Source: Fodinibius halophilus (GTDB lineage Bacteria; Bacteroidota; Rhodothermia; Balneolales; Balneolaceae). From it: a DNA stretch of 64,000 bases. Positions 1-9,366 of this stretch are shown here, piece by piece. A program made the position numbers and the translations under genes. Location of the stretch: assembly GCF_011059105.1 (NCBI RefSeq), contig NZ_JAALLS010000022.1, positions 1-64,000 on the forward strand, written 5' to 3'. The notes beneath the pieces are model-generated. The model did no database searches, was not told the DNA's origin, and saw only the letters and a list, made by a program, of their open reading frames with translations. The stretch's first letter is position 1. Each line of letters begins with the position of its first letter.

Positions 1-3000
1 TCTGTTTCAGCTTCCTATAAAGAAAATTGGGGAGAGGCCCCCAACGGAAAGGGCACTCCCGGCACGGCGAATACCATTACGACGGATAACGATGCCCCGC
101 AACTGGCAAACTTTATTATTCAAGATAGTAACACCCTGGTTCTACAGTTTTCAGAACAGCTTAAACAGTCTTCCGTTACCAATACCAGCCAATACAGTAT
201 CACAGGCTCCCTTTCTGTCAATAATGTCCAGTTTTCCTCACCCGATAGTGTGTTCTTAACTCTCGACAGTGATCTGCTAAATGCCACAGAATATACGCTT
301 TCAGCCTCAGGCATTAGCGATATTTTTGATAATGCCATCAGCTCCATAGACACAACCTTTACTTTTTATGAAGTATCTGCTGTTGACTCCGGCGAGGTAT
401 ACGTCAATGAATTTAGTGCTATTCCGGCATCAGAAAGTACCGAATATATTGAGATCTACAATCCCACATCAAAATCATTTGACCTCCGCAACTGGACCAT
501 AAGCGATAGCCGGCAGAACCCGGCTACGATCACCGAATCTCAGTTCATAGTACCGCCCGACAGTTTTGTAGTTGTTGCTCCTGATAATACGCTTTTAACC
601 AATAATCCGAACATTGCATTAATCTCCATGGGGTCCGACTTCCCATCCCTAAATAATAGTGATGATCAAATAATTCTGAGAGATGATAAGCAGATACTGT
701 TGGATTCTCTGCAATATGATAACTCCTGGAATCTTTCTGAGGGTTCTCTCGAACGACGCCAACCAACCATCTCCGCTTACTATAAAGGAAACTGGGAATA
801 TTCCGAAATCACCGGCAGTACTACACCGGGTATGGCAAACACCGTTACCCAAGACCAAAACCCTCCACAGTTTACCGGCTTTAAAATACTGTCATCCAAT
901 AAATTACAAGTTAGCTTTGATGAACAAATAACAGAAACGACCGCCGCTAATACCACTAACTTCGATCTATCCGGAAATGTGATAACCTCAGCAACCGCCA
1001 CCGCAGCTGACACCGTAGAGCTGGATCTTAAATCTGCCTTACAAAATGCCCAGGATTATACGTTAACCATTACCGGCCCCGAAGATATTTTTGGCAATAG
1101 TATGCCCAAAACAGACAGTACCTTTACCTATTATGAACTATCGTCTGTCACGGCCGATGATATTTTCATCAATGAATTTAGTTACGATCCCGCTTCAGGC
1201 GAAACGGAATACATTGAAATTATTAATACCTCCTCAAAATCCTTTGACTTACAACATTGGTTGCTAAACGACAATTCAGGATCACCCGCATCGATCTCTG
1301 ATACCCCTTTTATTATCCCGCCCGATAGCTTTGCCGTTATTGCCCCGGACAACACCCTGCTTACCCATTATCCTGGTATTTCTCTCGTAGCTATGGGCAG
1401 TAACTTTCCTTCACTCAACAACAGCGGAGACGATATTATATTACGAGACGGCAACGGAACTACCCTCGATTCTTTGCGTTTTACTTCGGAATGGGGCGGC
1501 AATGAAATAGCCCTGGAACGTCGAACCACCTCACTTGCCGGTATTTATGACGAAAACTGGGGAGAGGCACCCATAGCACCCGGCACTCCGGGATCAGCTA
1601 ATAATATTGCTGATGATAATACCGCTCCTGAATTAAAATCGCTCTCTTTTACAGACGCCTCTACGCTTCAACTCATATTTTCAGAACATCTGGAATCGAC
1701 TTCTGCTGCCAATAAAAACAATTATTCGATAAGCCCGACGCGCGGCATTCAGCTGGTAGCAGTCAATGAAGATACGGTATCTCTGTTCCTTGACCAGGAT
1801 ATGAATTCCGGGGAGACCTATTCGGTTACTGCTTCAACTATTAACGACCTATTTGGCAATACCCTGGGTTCTGCAACCAAAGAAATTGAATACCTGAAGG
1901 TTGATAACGCCCAAACCACTGATATTGTGATCAATGAAATTTTATATGATCCCGGCGACACCGGTCAGGCAGATTTTATTGAACTGTACAATACCACCAC
2001 CAAAAACTTTGACTTAAAAGATTGGCTTGTTGGGGATGCCAGCGGCGAAACCTCCATCTCGTCCCGCCTCACCATCAGGGCCGAGGAATACCTGGTATTA
2101 ACCGGAGACAGAACCTTTGCCGGCAGTTCTGAAAAGATCAAATATGTCAGTGGTTTCCCTTCTTTAAATAATTCCACGCCGGATGCGGTATACCTTAAAA
2201 CAGATAACGGCACCACCATTGATTCGCTCCACTACTCCCAACATTGGGGCACTCATAAAGAGGGCGCTTCCCTTGAGCGAAAAGATCCCCTGGCGGCCTC
2301 AAATGATGCTTCCAACTGGAAAACAAGTGGTGGAGATTCAGGTAGTTCTGCCGGAGAACAAAACATCAGCTTTCAATCTGATGATGCTGCCCCAGAGATT
2401 GTCTTCTCCAAAGCGTTGGAAAACAATCATTTCGAAGTACAGTTCAATGAATTCATAAAAATTACGAACGACCTCAACTTTTTAATCGATGGTCAACCAC
2501 TCGAAATAGCTTCCTTCGATTCTACACAAGCAAATATAATCAGCCTGCGAACTCCAAAAGCAAAGAAAAAAGCACCGGCAAACATCGCAATTACCGCTCA
2601 AAACCTAACCGATGTAAAAGGAAATACAGCTTCAAAATCGGAACTGCCTGTGGCCTATCCCATGCGTTCAACCGATACAGATTTGGTAATTAATGAGATC
2701 ATGTATAATCCCCTGGCCGAAGATGATGACAACCTACCCGACCAAAGTGAATATATTGAACTCCGTAACACCGCAGATTATGCTATCTCCCTCGAAGGCC
2801 TGGTACTGCACGACGCGCCGGATGAGGATGGCAACATCCGAGAGTTACAACCGGTAAGCAGTACCGCCAAGTGGGTGCCAGCCCAAGGGAATGCACTTTT
2901 CCATGCCGACAATGCCTCCCTCTTTTCTGAAAGCAAGATCGCCACATTTTTTGACCTTGCCCCTTCATCACAACACGCTATCATGCGCGCCGACCGTTCC

Positions 3001-3576
3001 AGCCTTAGCCTGGCCTCTTCCGGCGATGCCATATATGTGGCAGACAGCACCGGGGCTACAATCGACTCTGTCCATTATAGTGAAAGCTGGCAAAATCCCA
3101 ATATTATTGATACCCGTGGTATTGCCCTGGAACGGATATCTCCCAAGGGACCCAGTAATGATCAATCGAACTGGGGCTCCAGTGTGAATGCCAAGGGCGG
3201 AACCCCCAATGCCGAAAACTCGATCTATCAGGCCCAGGGAGAAGCTCCTCAAGAAACAGGAATCAGCTTTACCCCCAACCCCTTCACCCCCGATGGCAAT
3301 GGCGAAAAAGAGAACCTGTTTATAAACTACAAGCTGGATCAACAAGATTACCTGATCAAAGTCCATATTTATGACCGCTACGGGCGGCTCGTGAAAGAAC
3401 TGGCCGACGGTAAGCCGGCCGGGCTGCAGGGGCAACTTATTTGGGACGGCCGAAAAGATGATGGCAGTCGCAACCGAATCGGCATCTATATTGTGGTATT
3501 TGAGGCCTATGACAGTGCCTCCGGTAAAGATAAAGCCTTTAAGAAAACCGTTGTACTTGCACGCCCGCTGAAATAA
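1..3576 (+). CDS. Modular surface protein with lamin-tail domains, 5' partial
   Basis: The frame is open from base 1, so the start lies outside the window; 1191 residues are visible. The chain alternates Ig-like domains of the Big_5/SbsA type (motif DAPQL/DNTAPEL, ending near DIFGN) with lamin-tail domains that begin INEF or INEI followed by EYIEIYN and a FDL-x-x-W motif. The lamin-tail domains begin near residues 133, 388, 643 and 896, a very regular spacing of about 255. The last 100 residues, from TPNPFTPDGNGE onward, form a FlgD-like Ig domain (YDRYGRLVKEL, WDGRKDDG), common at the C-terminus of exported Bacteroidota-type proteins. It is probably exported and surface bound or secreted, perhaps by type IX secretion, which is inference. 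No catalytic domain is visible in this part. An intergenic gap of 160 bases separates it from murI. Confidence 0.85.
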   Translation, partial: SVSASYKENWGEAPNGKGTPGTANTITTDNDAPQLANFIIQDSNTLVLQFSEQLKQSSVTNTSQYSITGSLSVNNVQFSSPDSVFLTLDSDLLNATEYTLSASGISDIFDNAISSIDTTFTFYEVSAVDSGEVYVNEFSAIPASESTEYIEIYNPTSKSFDLRNWTISDSRQNPATITESQFIVPPDSFVVVAPDNTLLTNNPNIALISMGSDFPSLNNSDDQIILRDDKQILLDSLQYDNSWNLSEGSLERRQPTISAYYKGNWEYSEITGSTTPGMANTVTQDQNPPQFTGFKILSSNKLQVSFDEQITETTAANTTNFDLSGNVITSATATAADTVELDLKSALQNAQDYTLTITGPEDIFGNSMPKTDSTFTYYELSSVTADDIFINEFSYDPASGETEYIEIINTSSKSFDLQHWLLNDNSGSPASISDTPFIIPPDSFAVIAPDNTLLTHYPGISLVAMGSNFPSLNNSGDDIILRDGNGTTLDSLRFTSEWGGNEIALERRTTSLAGIYDENWGEAPIAPGTPGSANNIADDNTAPELKSLSFTDASTLQLIFSEHLESTSAANKNNYSISPTRGIQLVAVNEDTVSLFLDQDMNSGETYSVTASTINDLFGNTLGSATKEIEYLKVDNAQTTDIVINEILYDPGDTGQADFIELYNTTTKNFDLKDWLVGDASGETSISSRLTIRAEEYLVLTGDRTFAGSSEKIKYVSGFPSLNNSTPDAVYLKTDNGTTIDSLHYSQHWGTHKEGASLERKDPLAASNDASNWKTSGGDSGSSAGEQNISFQSDDAAPEIVFSKALENNHFEVQFNEFIKITNDLNFLIDGQPLEIASFDSTQANIISLRTPKAKKKAPANIAITAQNLTDVKGNTASKSELPVAYPMRSTDTDLVINEIMYNPLAEDDDNLPDQSEYIELRNTADYAISLEGLVLHDAPDEDGNIRELQPVSSTAKWVPAQGNALFHADNASLFSESKIATFFDLAPSSQHAIMRADRSSLSLASSGDAIYVADSTGATIDSVHYSESWQNPNIIDTRGIALERISPKGPSNDQSNWGSSVNAKGGTPNAENSIYQAQGEAPQETGISFTPNPFTPDGNGEKENLFINYKLDQQDYLIKVHIYDRYGRLVKELADGKPAGLQGQLIWDGRKDDGSRNRIGIYIVVFEAYDSASGKDKAFKKTVVLARPLK

Positions 3577-3736
3577 TACTCATATAGGCTATACCACAGC
3601 AGCCTCGGGCTACCGGGGCTCCATCCCTTTTCGGCAATCCTCATAGTTCAATGGATATATTGGGGAACAATCTCCCTTGTTCATAAGCCTACTGTTCAAT
3701 ACCTTTTCTCATTCCTTTTAACTTCAACTAATATTG

Positions 3737-4543
3737 ATGGATCCTTCCTCTCCTATTGGAATTTTTGACTCCGGTATCGGTGGCCTAACTGTTGTAAAGG
3801 CGGTTCGCAATGTCCTGCCTGATGAAGATATCATTTACTTTGGCGATACCGCTCGGGTACCTTACGGGATAAAGTCCGAACAAACGGTCCGCAGCTATGC
3901 CCTGCAGATTACAGATTTCCTGATGGAACGAAACGTAAAAATGATTCTTATCGCCTGTAACACGGTTTCTGCATCTGCGCGGGATGAAATCCAGGAGGCG
4001 GCCGGTGATATCCCGGTCCTCGATGTTATTACAGCAGGCAGCAAAGCCGCCATGCAGTTCCCGCATCACAAGCATATTGGTGTGATCGGTACCCTCGCTA
4101 CCATCGGCTCAAAAGCTTATGAAAAAGCTATTCGACAATACAACGGGGAAGTTAAAATCACAGCCGAAGCATGTCCTATGCTGGTTCCTTTGGCTGAAGA
4201 GGGATGGACCGACAATGATATCGCAGAACAGATCGTAAGAAAGTATCTGCAACAGTTTGGAGGTAGCGATATTGACAGCCTCATTTTGGGGTGCACGCAC
4301 TACCCACTGTTTACGAATACCATCCGCAAGGTCCTGCATGATTCAAGTATAGAAATTGTGGACTCTGCCCTTTCCATTGCCTCCATGGCAAAGAACAAGC
4401 TGGGGAACCTCCAGCTACTGAACAACAAACAGTCTGGTGATTTTCAATGCTTTGTCAGTGATCGCCCTCAACGTTTCCAGGAGCTGGCAGAACGCTTCCT
4501 GGGCCACGACATCCCCAATGTACATATAGCACAAATACAGTAA
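3737..4543 (+). CDS. murI: Glutamate racemase
   Basis: Converts L-glutamate to D-glutamate for the peptidoglycan peptide; cytoplasmic. The 268 residues match the usual length. Family motifs are present: DSGIGGLTV from Asp11, the two catalytic cysteines in ACNTVSA (Cys74) and LGCTHYP (Cys186), with His188 beside the second. I start at the ATG at 3737; a TTG lies directly in front of it at 3734 and could be read as start, but adds only one residue. The stop codon shares a base with the ATG of the next gene (TAATG), so the two are likely translationally coupled. The L-Ala-D/L-Glu epimerase at 57.7 kb acts on the same D-Glu pool. Confidence 0.97.
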   Translation: MDPSSPIGIFDSGIGGLTVVKAVRNVLPDEDIIYFGDTARVPYGIKSEQTVRSYALQITDFLMERNVKMILIACNTVSASARDEIQEAAGDIPVLDVITAGSKAAMQFPHHKHIGVIGTLATIGSKAYEKAIRQYNGEVKITAEACPMLVPLAEEGWTDNDIAEQIVRKYLQQFGGSDIDSLILGCTHYPLFTNTIRKVLHDSSIEIVDSALSIASMAKNKLGNLQLLNNKQSGDFQCFVSDRPQRFQELAERFLGHDIPNVHIAQIQ

Positions 4544-5790
4544 TGGACAGCCCATCTTCCCAACAATCACTCGCTGTTATTGGTGGCGGAGCGGCAGGCT
4601 TTTTTGCTGCTGTCAATGCTGGCCGGCGTTATCCTGAGCTATCAGTTACCATTTTTGAAAAGAGCCGTGAAGTGCTTTCCAAAGTTCGTATTTCGGGCGG
4701 TGGCCGATGTAATGTTACCCATAACTGCTTTGACCCGGAGGTTTTCTCTCAAGCTTATCCGCGGGGCTCTAAAGAGCTGCGATGGGCTTTTGAACAGTTC
4801 CAGGCCAAAGATACGGTTGCCTGGTTCGAAGATCGCGATATAGATCTCAAGGCTGAAAGTGACGGGCGCATGTTCCCGACCACAGATGATTCAGCAACCA
4901 TCATCAACTGCCTAAAACGGGAAGCCAATCAACACGGGGTTACCGTACAGACCAAAAGTCGGGTTGAAGTAATCGAAGAAATAGGTCAAGGAACATCTAA
5001 ATACAAGCTGAGAGTGCGCGGCCAGTCGGATCAACTTTTTGATGCTGTAGTTGTTGCCACCGGGGGTTCTAACCGACGCAGCACCTATGAGTGGCTTACC
5101 GAGCTGGGGCACAGTATTACTGACCCCGTTCCTTCGCTGTTTACCTTTAATTTCCGGGATAAGATATTCAAAGACCTGGCCGGTATTTCTGTAGAAAATG
5201 GTTCTGTTTCTATCGAAGGTACTTCCTATCAGCATACAGGCCCCATCTTAATTACACACTGGGGCTTAAGTGGTCCGGCTGTTCTTAAAACTTCGTCCTG
5301 GGCAGCCCGCTACCTTTATGATAATGAGTATCGATTCACGATACGGGTCAACTGGGTTCATCCCAAAAATGAACAGGAAACTCGTAAAATATTGCAGGAG
5401 TTGCGCCAGGACAATGCCGCAAAGAATGCTGACAAACAAGATCGATTTAGACTGCCCAATCGTCTTTGGAAACGCCTGCTGAAACTAACCGACATCGCCC
5501 CCGACAGCCGGTGGGCAGAGCTTTCGAATCAACAGCTCCACGAGCTTGCTCAGGAGCTCACAGGAGCAACCTATGAAATACAGGGCAAAACCACTTTTAA
5601 AGAGGAGTTTGTAACAAGCGGCGGGATTCCCCTCAATGAAGTGAATATGGGAACGATGGAAAGTAAAAAGTGCCCGAACCTCTATTTTGCGGGCGAAGTA
5701 CTGAATATCGACGGCATCACGGGCGGATTCAACTTTCAATCGGCCTGGACAACCGGATGGATCGCTGCCCAGCATCTCGATATTGGATAA
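4543..5790 (+). CDS. BaiN/HI0933-family NAD(P)/FAD-dependent oxidoreductase
   Basis: A 415-residue flavoprotein of the HI0933/YhiN/BaiN family. The FAD-binding Rossmann motif GGGAAG sits at residues 14-19, followed by the family hallmark KVRISGGGRCNVTH near residue 50. The C-terminal FAD motif FAGEVLNIDGITGGFNFQ precedes the final helix. The family has few characterised members; BaiN of gut clostridia reduces bile-acid intermediates, but most bacterial homologues have no known substrate, so I give no reaction. It overlaps murI by one base (TAATG) and so is probably cotranscribed with it. It ends 16 bases before a strong palindrome that separates it from the convergent ABC transporter genes. 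Confidence 0.9.
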   Translation: MDSPSSQQSLAVIGGGAAGFFAAVNAGRRYPELSVTIFEKSREVLSKVRISGGGRCNVTHNCFDPEVFSQAYPRGSKELRWAFEQFQAKDTVAWFEDRDIDLKAESDGRMFPTTDDSATIINCLKREANQHGVTVQTKSRVEVIEEIGQGTSKYKLRVRGQSDQLFDAVVVATGGSNRRSTYEWLTELGHSITDPVPSLFTFNFRDKIFKDLAGISVENGSVSIEGTSYQHTGPILITHWGLSGPAVLKTSSWAARYLYDNEYRFTIRVNWVHPKNEQETRKILQELRQDNAAKNADKQDRFRLPNRLWKRLLKLTDIAPDSRWAELSNQQLHELAQELTGATYEIQGKTTFKEEFVTSGGIPLNEVNMGTMESKKCPNLYFAGEVLNIDGITGGFNFQSAWTTGWIAAQHLDIG

Positions 5791-5806
5791 TTTTCAATTA
5801 CTAAAT

Positions 5807-5831
5807 CCCCGGCACTTTAAAAGTGCCGGGG
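5807..5831. terminator. Bidirectional hairpin between convergent genes
   Basis: A perfect inverted repeat with 12-base arms (CCCCGGCACTTT and its complement) around one base lies between the flavoprotein gene and the convergent ABC ATPase gene. It lacks a long T tract on either side, so it may act as a factor-assisted or weak terminator. A degenerate relative of this sequence lies at about 7513-7550. Confidence 0.65.
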
Positions 5832-5850
5832 ACTCAGATAGCACTTAAAA

Positions 5851-6537
5851 TCACAATAGCTTGTCAGCTAAATTTATTGCTTCCTCAACCTCTGACTTGC
5901 GATACTTTTCCTTCCACTGCTCAAAATTGCTTCGCTCAATGGGCTCTCCCAGCTGTCCATTCTGAAGAGGATAAATAGTATCACAAACTGTTGTTAGTAC
6001 CTCAACAAAATGACTACTCAACACAATAATCTTTCCCTTATCTGCCAACAGGCGCAGCAGCTGTGCCACAAACTGATTAGCTTCCAGGTCCAGGTTGTTG
6101 AAGGGTTCGTCCAAGAGCATGATGGGACGATCCAGGCAGATCATCCCCATAATAGCCAGTTTTTTCTTCATACCGCTCGAATAGCTGTCCACCAACTGGT
6201 AGAGCGGAAGATTAAAAATCTCGTTCCATTCGTCAATTTTGAAATCGGGATTCCTGACCTGATGCAGCTGTAAGTATTCTGCCCCGGTCATTCGAGGATA
6301 AAAATAGGGGACTGTCTCCAGGTATCCTATATCGTGTATTGATATCGATTCTCCTTGGTAGTTAAGTACACCATCCTGCAAAGATTGGCGGCCTGCAATA
6401 ACCTCAAACAAAGTTGTTTTTCCGGCCCCATTGGGCCCCAAAATACCATACACCTTTCCCACATTCAGTTGAACACTGATATCTTCCAATACCGGGACTT
6501 TATCATAATTGAATGTTAGATTTTTAAGCTCGAGCAT
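5851..6537 (-). CDS. ABC transporter ATP-binding protein
   Basis: A 228-residue nucleotide-binding subunit that would power the membrane protein encoded just upstream. Walker A GPNGAGKT is at residues 34-41, the signature SSGMK at 120-124, Walker B LLDEP at 141-145, the D-loop NNLD at 147-150 and the H-loop in LSSHFVE. The signature has SSGM rather than LSGG, as in many ABC-2-type exporters of the CcmA/NatA class. Its start overlaps the 3' end of the permease gene by 14 bases, which points to translational coupling. The substrate cannot be told from sequence. Confidence 0.92.
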   Translation of the reverse strand: MLELKNLTFNYDKVPVLEDISVQLNVGKVYGILGPNGAGKTTLFEVIAGRQSLQDGVLNYQGESISIHDIGYLETVPYFYPRMTGAEYLQLHQVRNPDFKIDEWNEIFNLPLYQLVDSYSSGMKKKLAIMGMICLDRPIMLLDEPFNNLDLEANQFVAQLLRLLADKGKIIVLSSHFVEVLTTVCDTIYPLQNGQLGEPIERSNFEQWKEKYRKSEVEEAINLADKLL

Positions 6538-7486
6538 ATACTTTTTTGTTAAGGCGTCGTTTAGCTTTTATCCAGAGAAAGATGGCAATAAACGGTACTC
6601 CGATTTGCAAATATGGGACAAATAGGAAAAAGGATAATACGATAAAATATGTGGCAATCGGTAATTCGATAGATCTTTTAGGCTGATACAAAGTGTATTT
6701 TGCCAGTAAAACCATTGCCAATAAAATGGTATTAAGTAACAAAAATAATAGTGTATACAGGTACCGATCGGGATATAGCATAATACAACTCCCCCATATA
6801 GGAAGGCTTATTATACTGTATAAAGCTAATTCTCTGGTTATCTTTTTAATCAAAAAAGAAGTTGAATGGTCAGCAATTAAAGTGATAAATCGAATCGATT
6901 CATTCTCAGCATAGAAACCAGTAATGATAGCTGTAATACAAAATAGGGTTACCAATCCCGCTACAAAGTTTAGGTATGTCAATATGATTCCACCAGCCAA
7001 TACTATTAATACCAACCACCACATATTCCGGAGGCCTCCGATCCATTCAAAAGAAGGTATTAAAAAGGAAGTAGAAAAGGCCTCACTATTGATAATATGG
7101 CTATCCCCTCTCCTCCTAAATATCAACGGCCAACCTGCTGCAAATGCCAGCACTACTGCTACTCCCGGCATAAATTGATTGTACAGTAAAAAGATAAGTA
7201 AAGGCAAAAAAGCCACGAAATATTCTATCGTGACAACAAGATAAGGTTTAGGACTAATCGAGTATAGAAAACCGATATCACTACGCCTGCTATGAATACC
7301 GGCAATAATACTACAAGCTGTCACCACCAGGGCCCAAAGTCCGGCCGGATCTCTAACATAGGTGAGCTGACCTACTCCTATCCCCATTAACACCAACAAC
7401 AAAACAGAGCGCAGCCAACCCAGCTCAGTAAATAACCGGCTCACCATTTTAACACGGAGACGTAACAGGCATCCAATCTGCGTCAT
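6524..7486 (-). CDS. ABC transporter permease-like membrane protein
   Basis: A 320-residue hydrophobic protein with about eight predicted membrane helices and short polar loops, and a basic C-terminus (IKAKRRLNKKVYARA). It has no diagnostic motif; the permease role is inferred from its overlap with the downstream ATP-binding subunit and its helix pattern. The ATG at 7486 gives an N-terminus of polar residues (MTQIGCLLRLRVK) before MVSRLF, so an internal start 13 codons later is possible. With the ATPase it forms a two-gene unit of ABC-2 type. A gap of about 80 bases separates it from the end of phoH, so it may have its own promoter. Confidence 0.75.
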   Translation of the reverse strand: MTQIGCLLRLRVKMVSRLFTELGWLRSVLLLVLMGIGVGQLTYVRDPAGLWALVVTACSIIAGIHSRRSDIGFLYSISPKPYLVVTIEYFVAFLPLLIFLLYNQFMPGVAVVLAFAAGWPLIFRRRGDSHIINSEAFSTSFLIPSFEWIGGLRNMWWLVLIVLAGGIILTYLNFVAGLVTLFCITAIITGFYAENESIRFITLIADHSTSFLIKKITRELALYSIISLPIWGSCIMLYPDRYLYTLLFLLLNTILLAMVLLAKYTLYQPKRSIELPIATYFIVLSFFLFVPYLQIGVPFIAIFLWIKAKRRLNKKVYARA

Positions 7487-7567
7487 ATACTTTGGTCTAT
7501 CTAATGATCTAGCAAATCCCCTGACTTTTTAAATGCCGGGAATATGGGAGGCACTTCTAGAAAACGA

Positions 7568-8896
7568 TTACAACAACTTGCTTGCCAGGTTGGCCAGCTC
7601 CGAACGTTCCCCTTTCTCCAGGTTGATATGGGCGTAAAGATCGTTATCATGCATACGATCCACCAAAAATGAGAGGCCGTTACTCTGGGTATCCAGGTAA
7701 GGAGTATCGATCTGATAAATATCCCCGGTAAAGATAATCTTGGTATTTTCGCCGGCCCGCGTGATGATGGTTTTTACTTCATGGGGCGTCAGGTTCTGTG
7801 CCTCATCCACAATAAAAATAATGTTCGACAAGCTTCGCCCGCGAATATATGCTAAAGGGACAATACGCAGCTTATCGGTTTCCAGCATCTTTTCTACATG
7901 CTGATATTTCTTACTGGTCTCGGGGAACTGGTTTTTAATGAATGACAAGTTATCCCAAAGTGGCTGCATATAGGGATCGATTTTGGCAGTAATATCTCCC
8001 GGAAGAAAACCGATATCATTGTTGCTCAACGGCACAATAGGTCGGGCCAGGTAGATCTGCTGAAAATTCCGGCGTTGTTCCAGTGCCCCGGCCAGAGCCA
8101 ACAGCGTTTTACCGGTACCGGCCGCCCCCGTAATGGTAACCAGCAAGTTGTTGGGATTCATAATAGCCTGCAGGGCAAAAGTTTGTTCAGCATTACGCGG
8201 GGTTACCCCGTAAGCGGTACTGCGATGTACCGGTTCAATAAGATCTTTTTGGGGATTATAATAACCCAGTGCCGAACTGGAGTGATTCTTTAAAATATAG
8301 AAATGATTACTAGTAGGTTTCTCATCGGTTATTTCGCTGGGTTCCAGCTTCCCTTCCTCGTAAAGGCGATCAATAAATTCCGAACTCTCATACTTTATTT
8401 CTGTCTTTCCTTTATAGAGGTGATCGATATCTTTAATGCGCATCGTTTCATAATCTTCGGCCTCGATATTTAATGCCCGTGCTTTAATGCGCAGATTAAT
8501 ATCTTTTGAAACCAAAATAACCTTTCGGTCCGTCTCCTCCATTAATTTGAGAACCGAATTGAGTATCCGATGATCATTTTTCTTTTTCCCGAAGATATCG
8601 GAAGAATCCACCTCACTGTCTTCATCATTAAGAACCCGTAGCTTTCCGTGGGTTTTCCCATTCAGTGGGATCCATTTCTGAAGCATATTTTTGTCAGAAA
8701 TTTTATCGAGGTAACGGCTGAACTCACGGGCATGCAGATTGATAACATCATTTCCTTTTTTAAAGGTATCGATCTCTTCCAATACCGTAATAGGAATGGC
8801 AATATCGTTTTTCTGGAAGTTTTTTACTGCATCAGAGTCATATAAAAGGACGGACGTGTCAAGAACAAAGATTTTTTTTTGCTTAGCTTCGGCCAT
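7568..8896 (-). CDS. phoH: PhoH-family protein with PIN domain
   Basis: A 442-residue PIN-PhoH fusion. Residues 8-140 form a PIN nuclease domain (FVLDTSVLLYD with Asp13, the acidic VLEEID, then the NDHRILN and SKDINLR motifs). The PhoH ATPase domain follows, with Walker A GAAGTGKT at 257-264 and Walker B FIVDEAQN. PIN-PhoH proteins are proposed to be RNA helicase-nucleases, with an unwinding and cleaving activity reported for mycobacterial homologues; the cellular role here is unknown. Start at the ATG at 8896. It is transcribed away from the 470-base AT-rich region that separates it from the GLPGLI/TonB locus. It is intact, with no odd features. Confidence 0.93.
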   Translation of the reverse strand: MAEAKQKKIFVLDTSVLLYDSDAVKNFQKNDIAIPITVLEEIDTFKKGNDVINLHAREFSRYLDKISDKNMLQKWIPLNGKTHGKLRVLNDEDSEVDSSDIFGKKKNDHRILNSVLKLMEETDRKVILVSKDINLRIKARALNIEAEDYETMRIKDIDHLYKGKTEIKYESSEFIDRLYEEGKLEPSEITDEKPTSNHFYILKNHSSSALGYYNPQKDLIEPVHRSTAYGVTPRNAEQTFALQAIMNPNNLLVTITGAAGTGKTLLALAGALEQRRNFQQIYLARPIVPLSNNDIGFLPGDITAKIDPYMQPLWDNLSFIKNQFPETSKKYQHVEKMLETDKLRIVPLAYIRGRSLSNIIFIVDEAQNLTPHEVKTIITRAGENTKIIFTGDIYQIDTPYLDTQSNGLSFLVDRMHDNDLYAHINLEKGERSELANLASKLL

Positions 8897-9050
8897 AAAG
8901 CATCAATTTAGATTTTAAAGAACATCTATTTCTAAAACCTTCTCTATTCAACGTTATTGAATAGCCTGCCCAGAAGCAATTTTTAATGGAAATATTTGGA
9001 ACAAAAAAATACCCCTCCTGCACTATTCAAAAACAGGTGGAATTCATTTG

Positions 9051-9062
9051 TTGACATGTCAA
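9051..9062. promoter_or_regulatory. Perfect palindrome TTGACATGTCAA
   Basis: A 12-base perfect palindrome in the phoH/GLPGLI divergent intergenic region. It has the size and symmetry of a dimeric repressor site. No regulator can be assigned. Confidence 0.35.
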
Positions 9063-9199
9063 AAACCAGAAATTTCATTTCTAGATAATCCCCCCCAAAT
9101 TTTGTATTAGAAAGAATTACTCTATACCTCCCCATTCTTTACCCCTATGATCTAAAAATTAGATTCATATAACACTTTCAATAAAATTTTTATACCTGT

Positions 9200-9225
9200 C
9201 CTAGTACTACTATAATAGTATTAGG
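9200..9225. promoter_or_regulatory. Dyad operator candidate upstream of GLPGLI gene
   Basis: CCTAGTACTA and TAGTATTAGG form 10-base arms with one mismatch around a 6-base centre, about 140 bases upstream of the GLPGLI start. It could be an operator for the GLPGLI/TonB locus. A neighbouring helical form as RNA is also possible. Confidence 0.4.
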
Positions 9226-9366
9226 CGTATTACTTATTTTAGAAATACCCAATGGGGTAGAAAAATTGCCCTATACCTTGATCTAATCTTGACCCGAAGT
9301 ACTAAAGAGAGCTCATATACAATTACCCGTTGCCTGCTTATTGCAATACCATATTGAACCCAAAGA

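Larger units (their letters stand above)
8897..9366. other. AT-rich intergenic region with palindromes
   Basis: No gene of note on either strand in these 470 bases. The region is the divergent control region of phoH and the GLPGLI gene. It holds a perfect 12-base palindrome at 9051-9062 and a 10-base-arm dyad at 9200-9225, listed separately, plus a small AGAAAT/ATTTCT dyad at 9068-9082 and a run of seven Cs near 9091. Confidence 0.6.

Noticed and set aside
2968-3435. 155-residue frame opposite the surface protein C-terminus
   Set aside because: Antisense to conserved FlgD-like sequence, with no start signal or domain.
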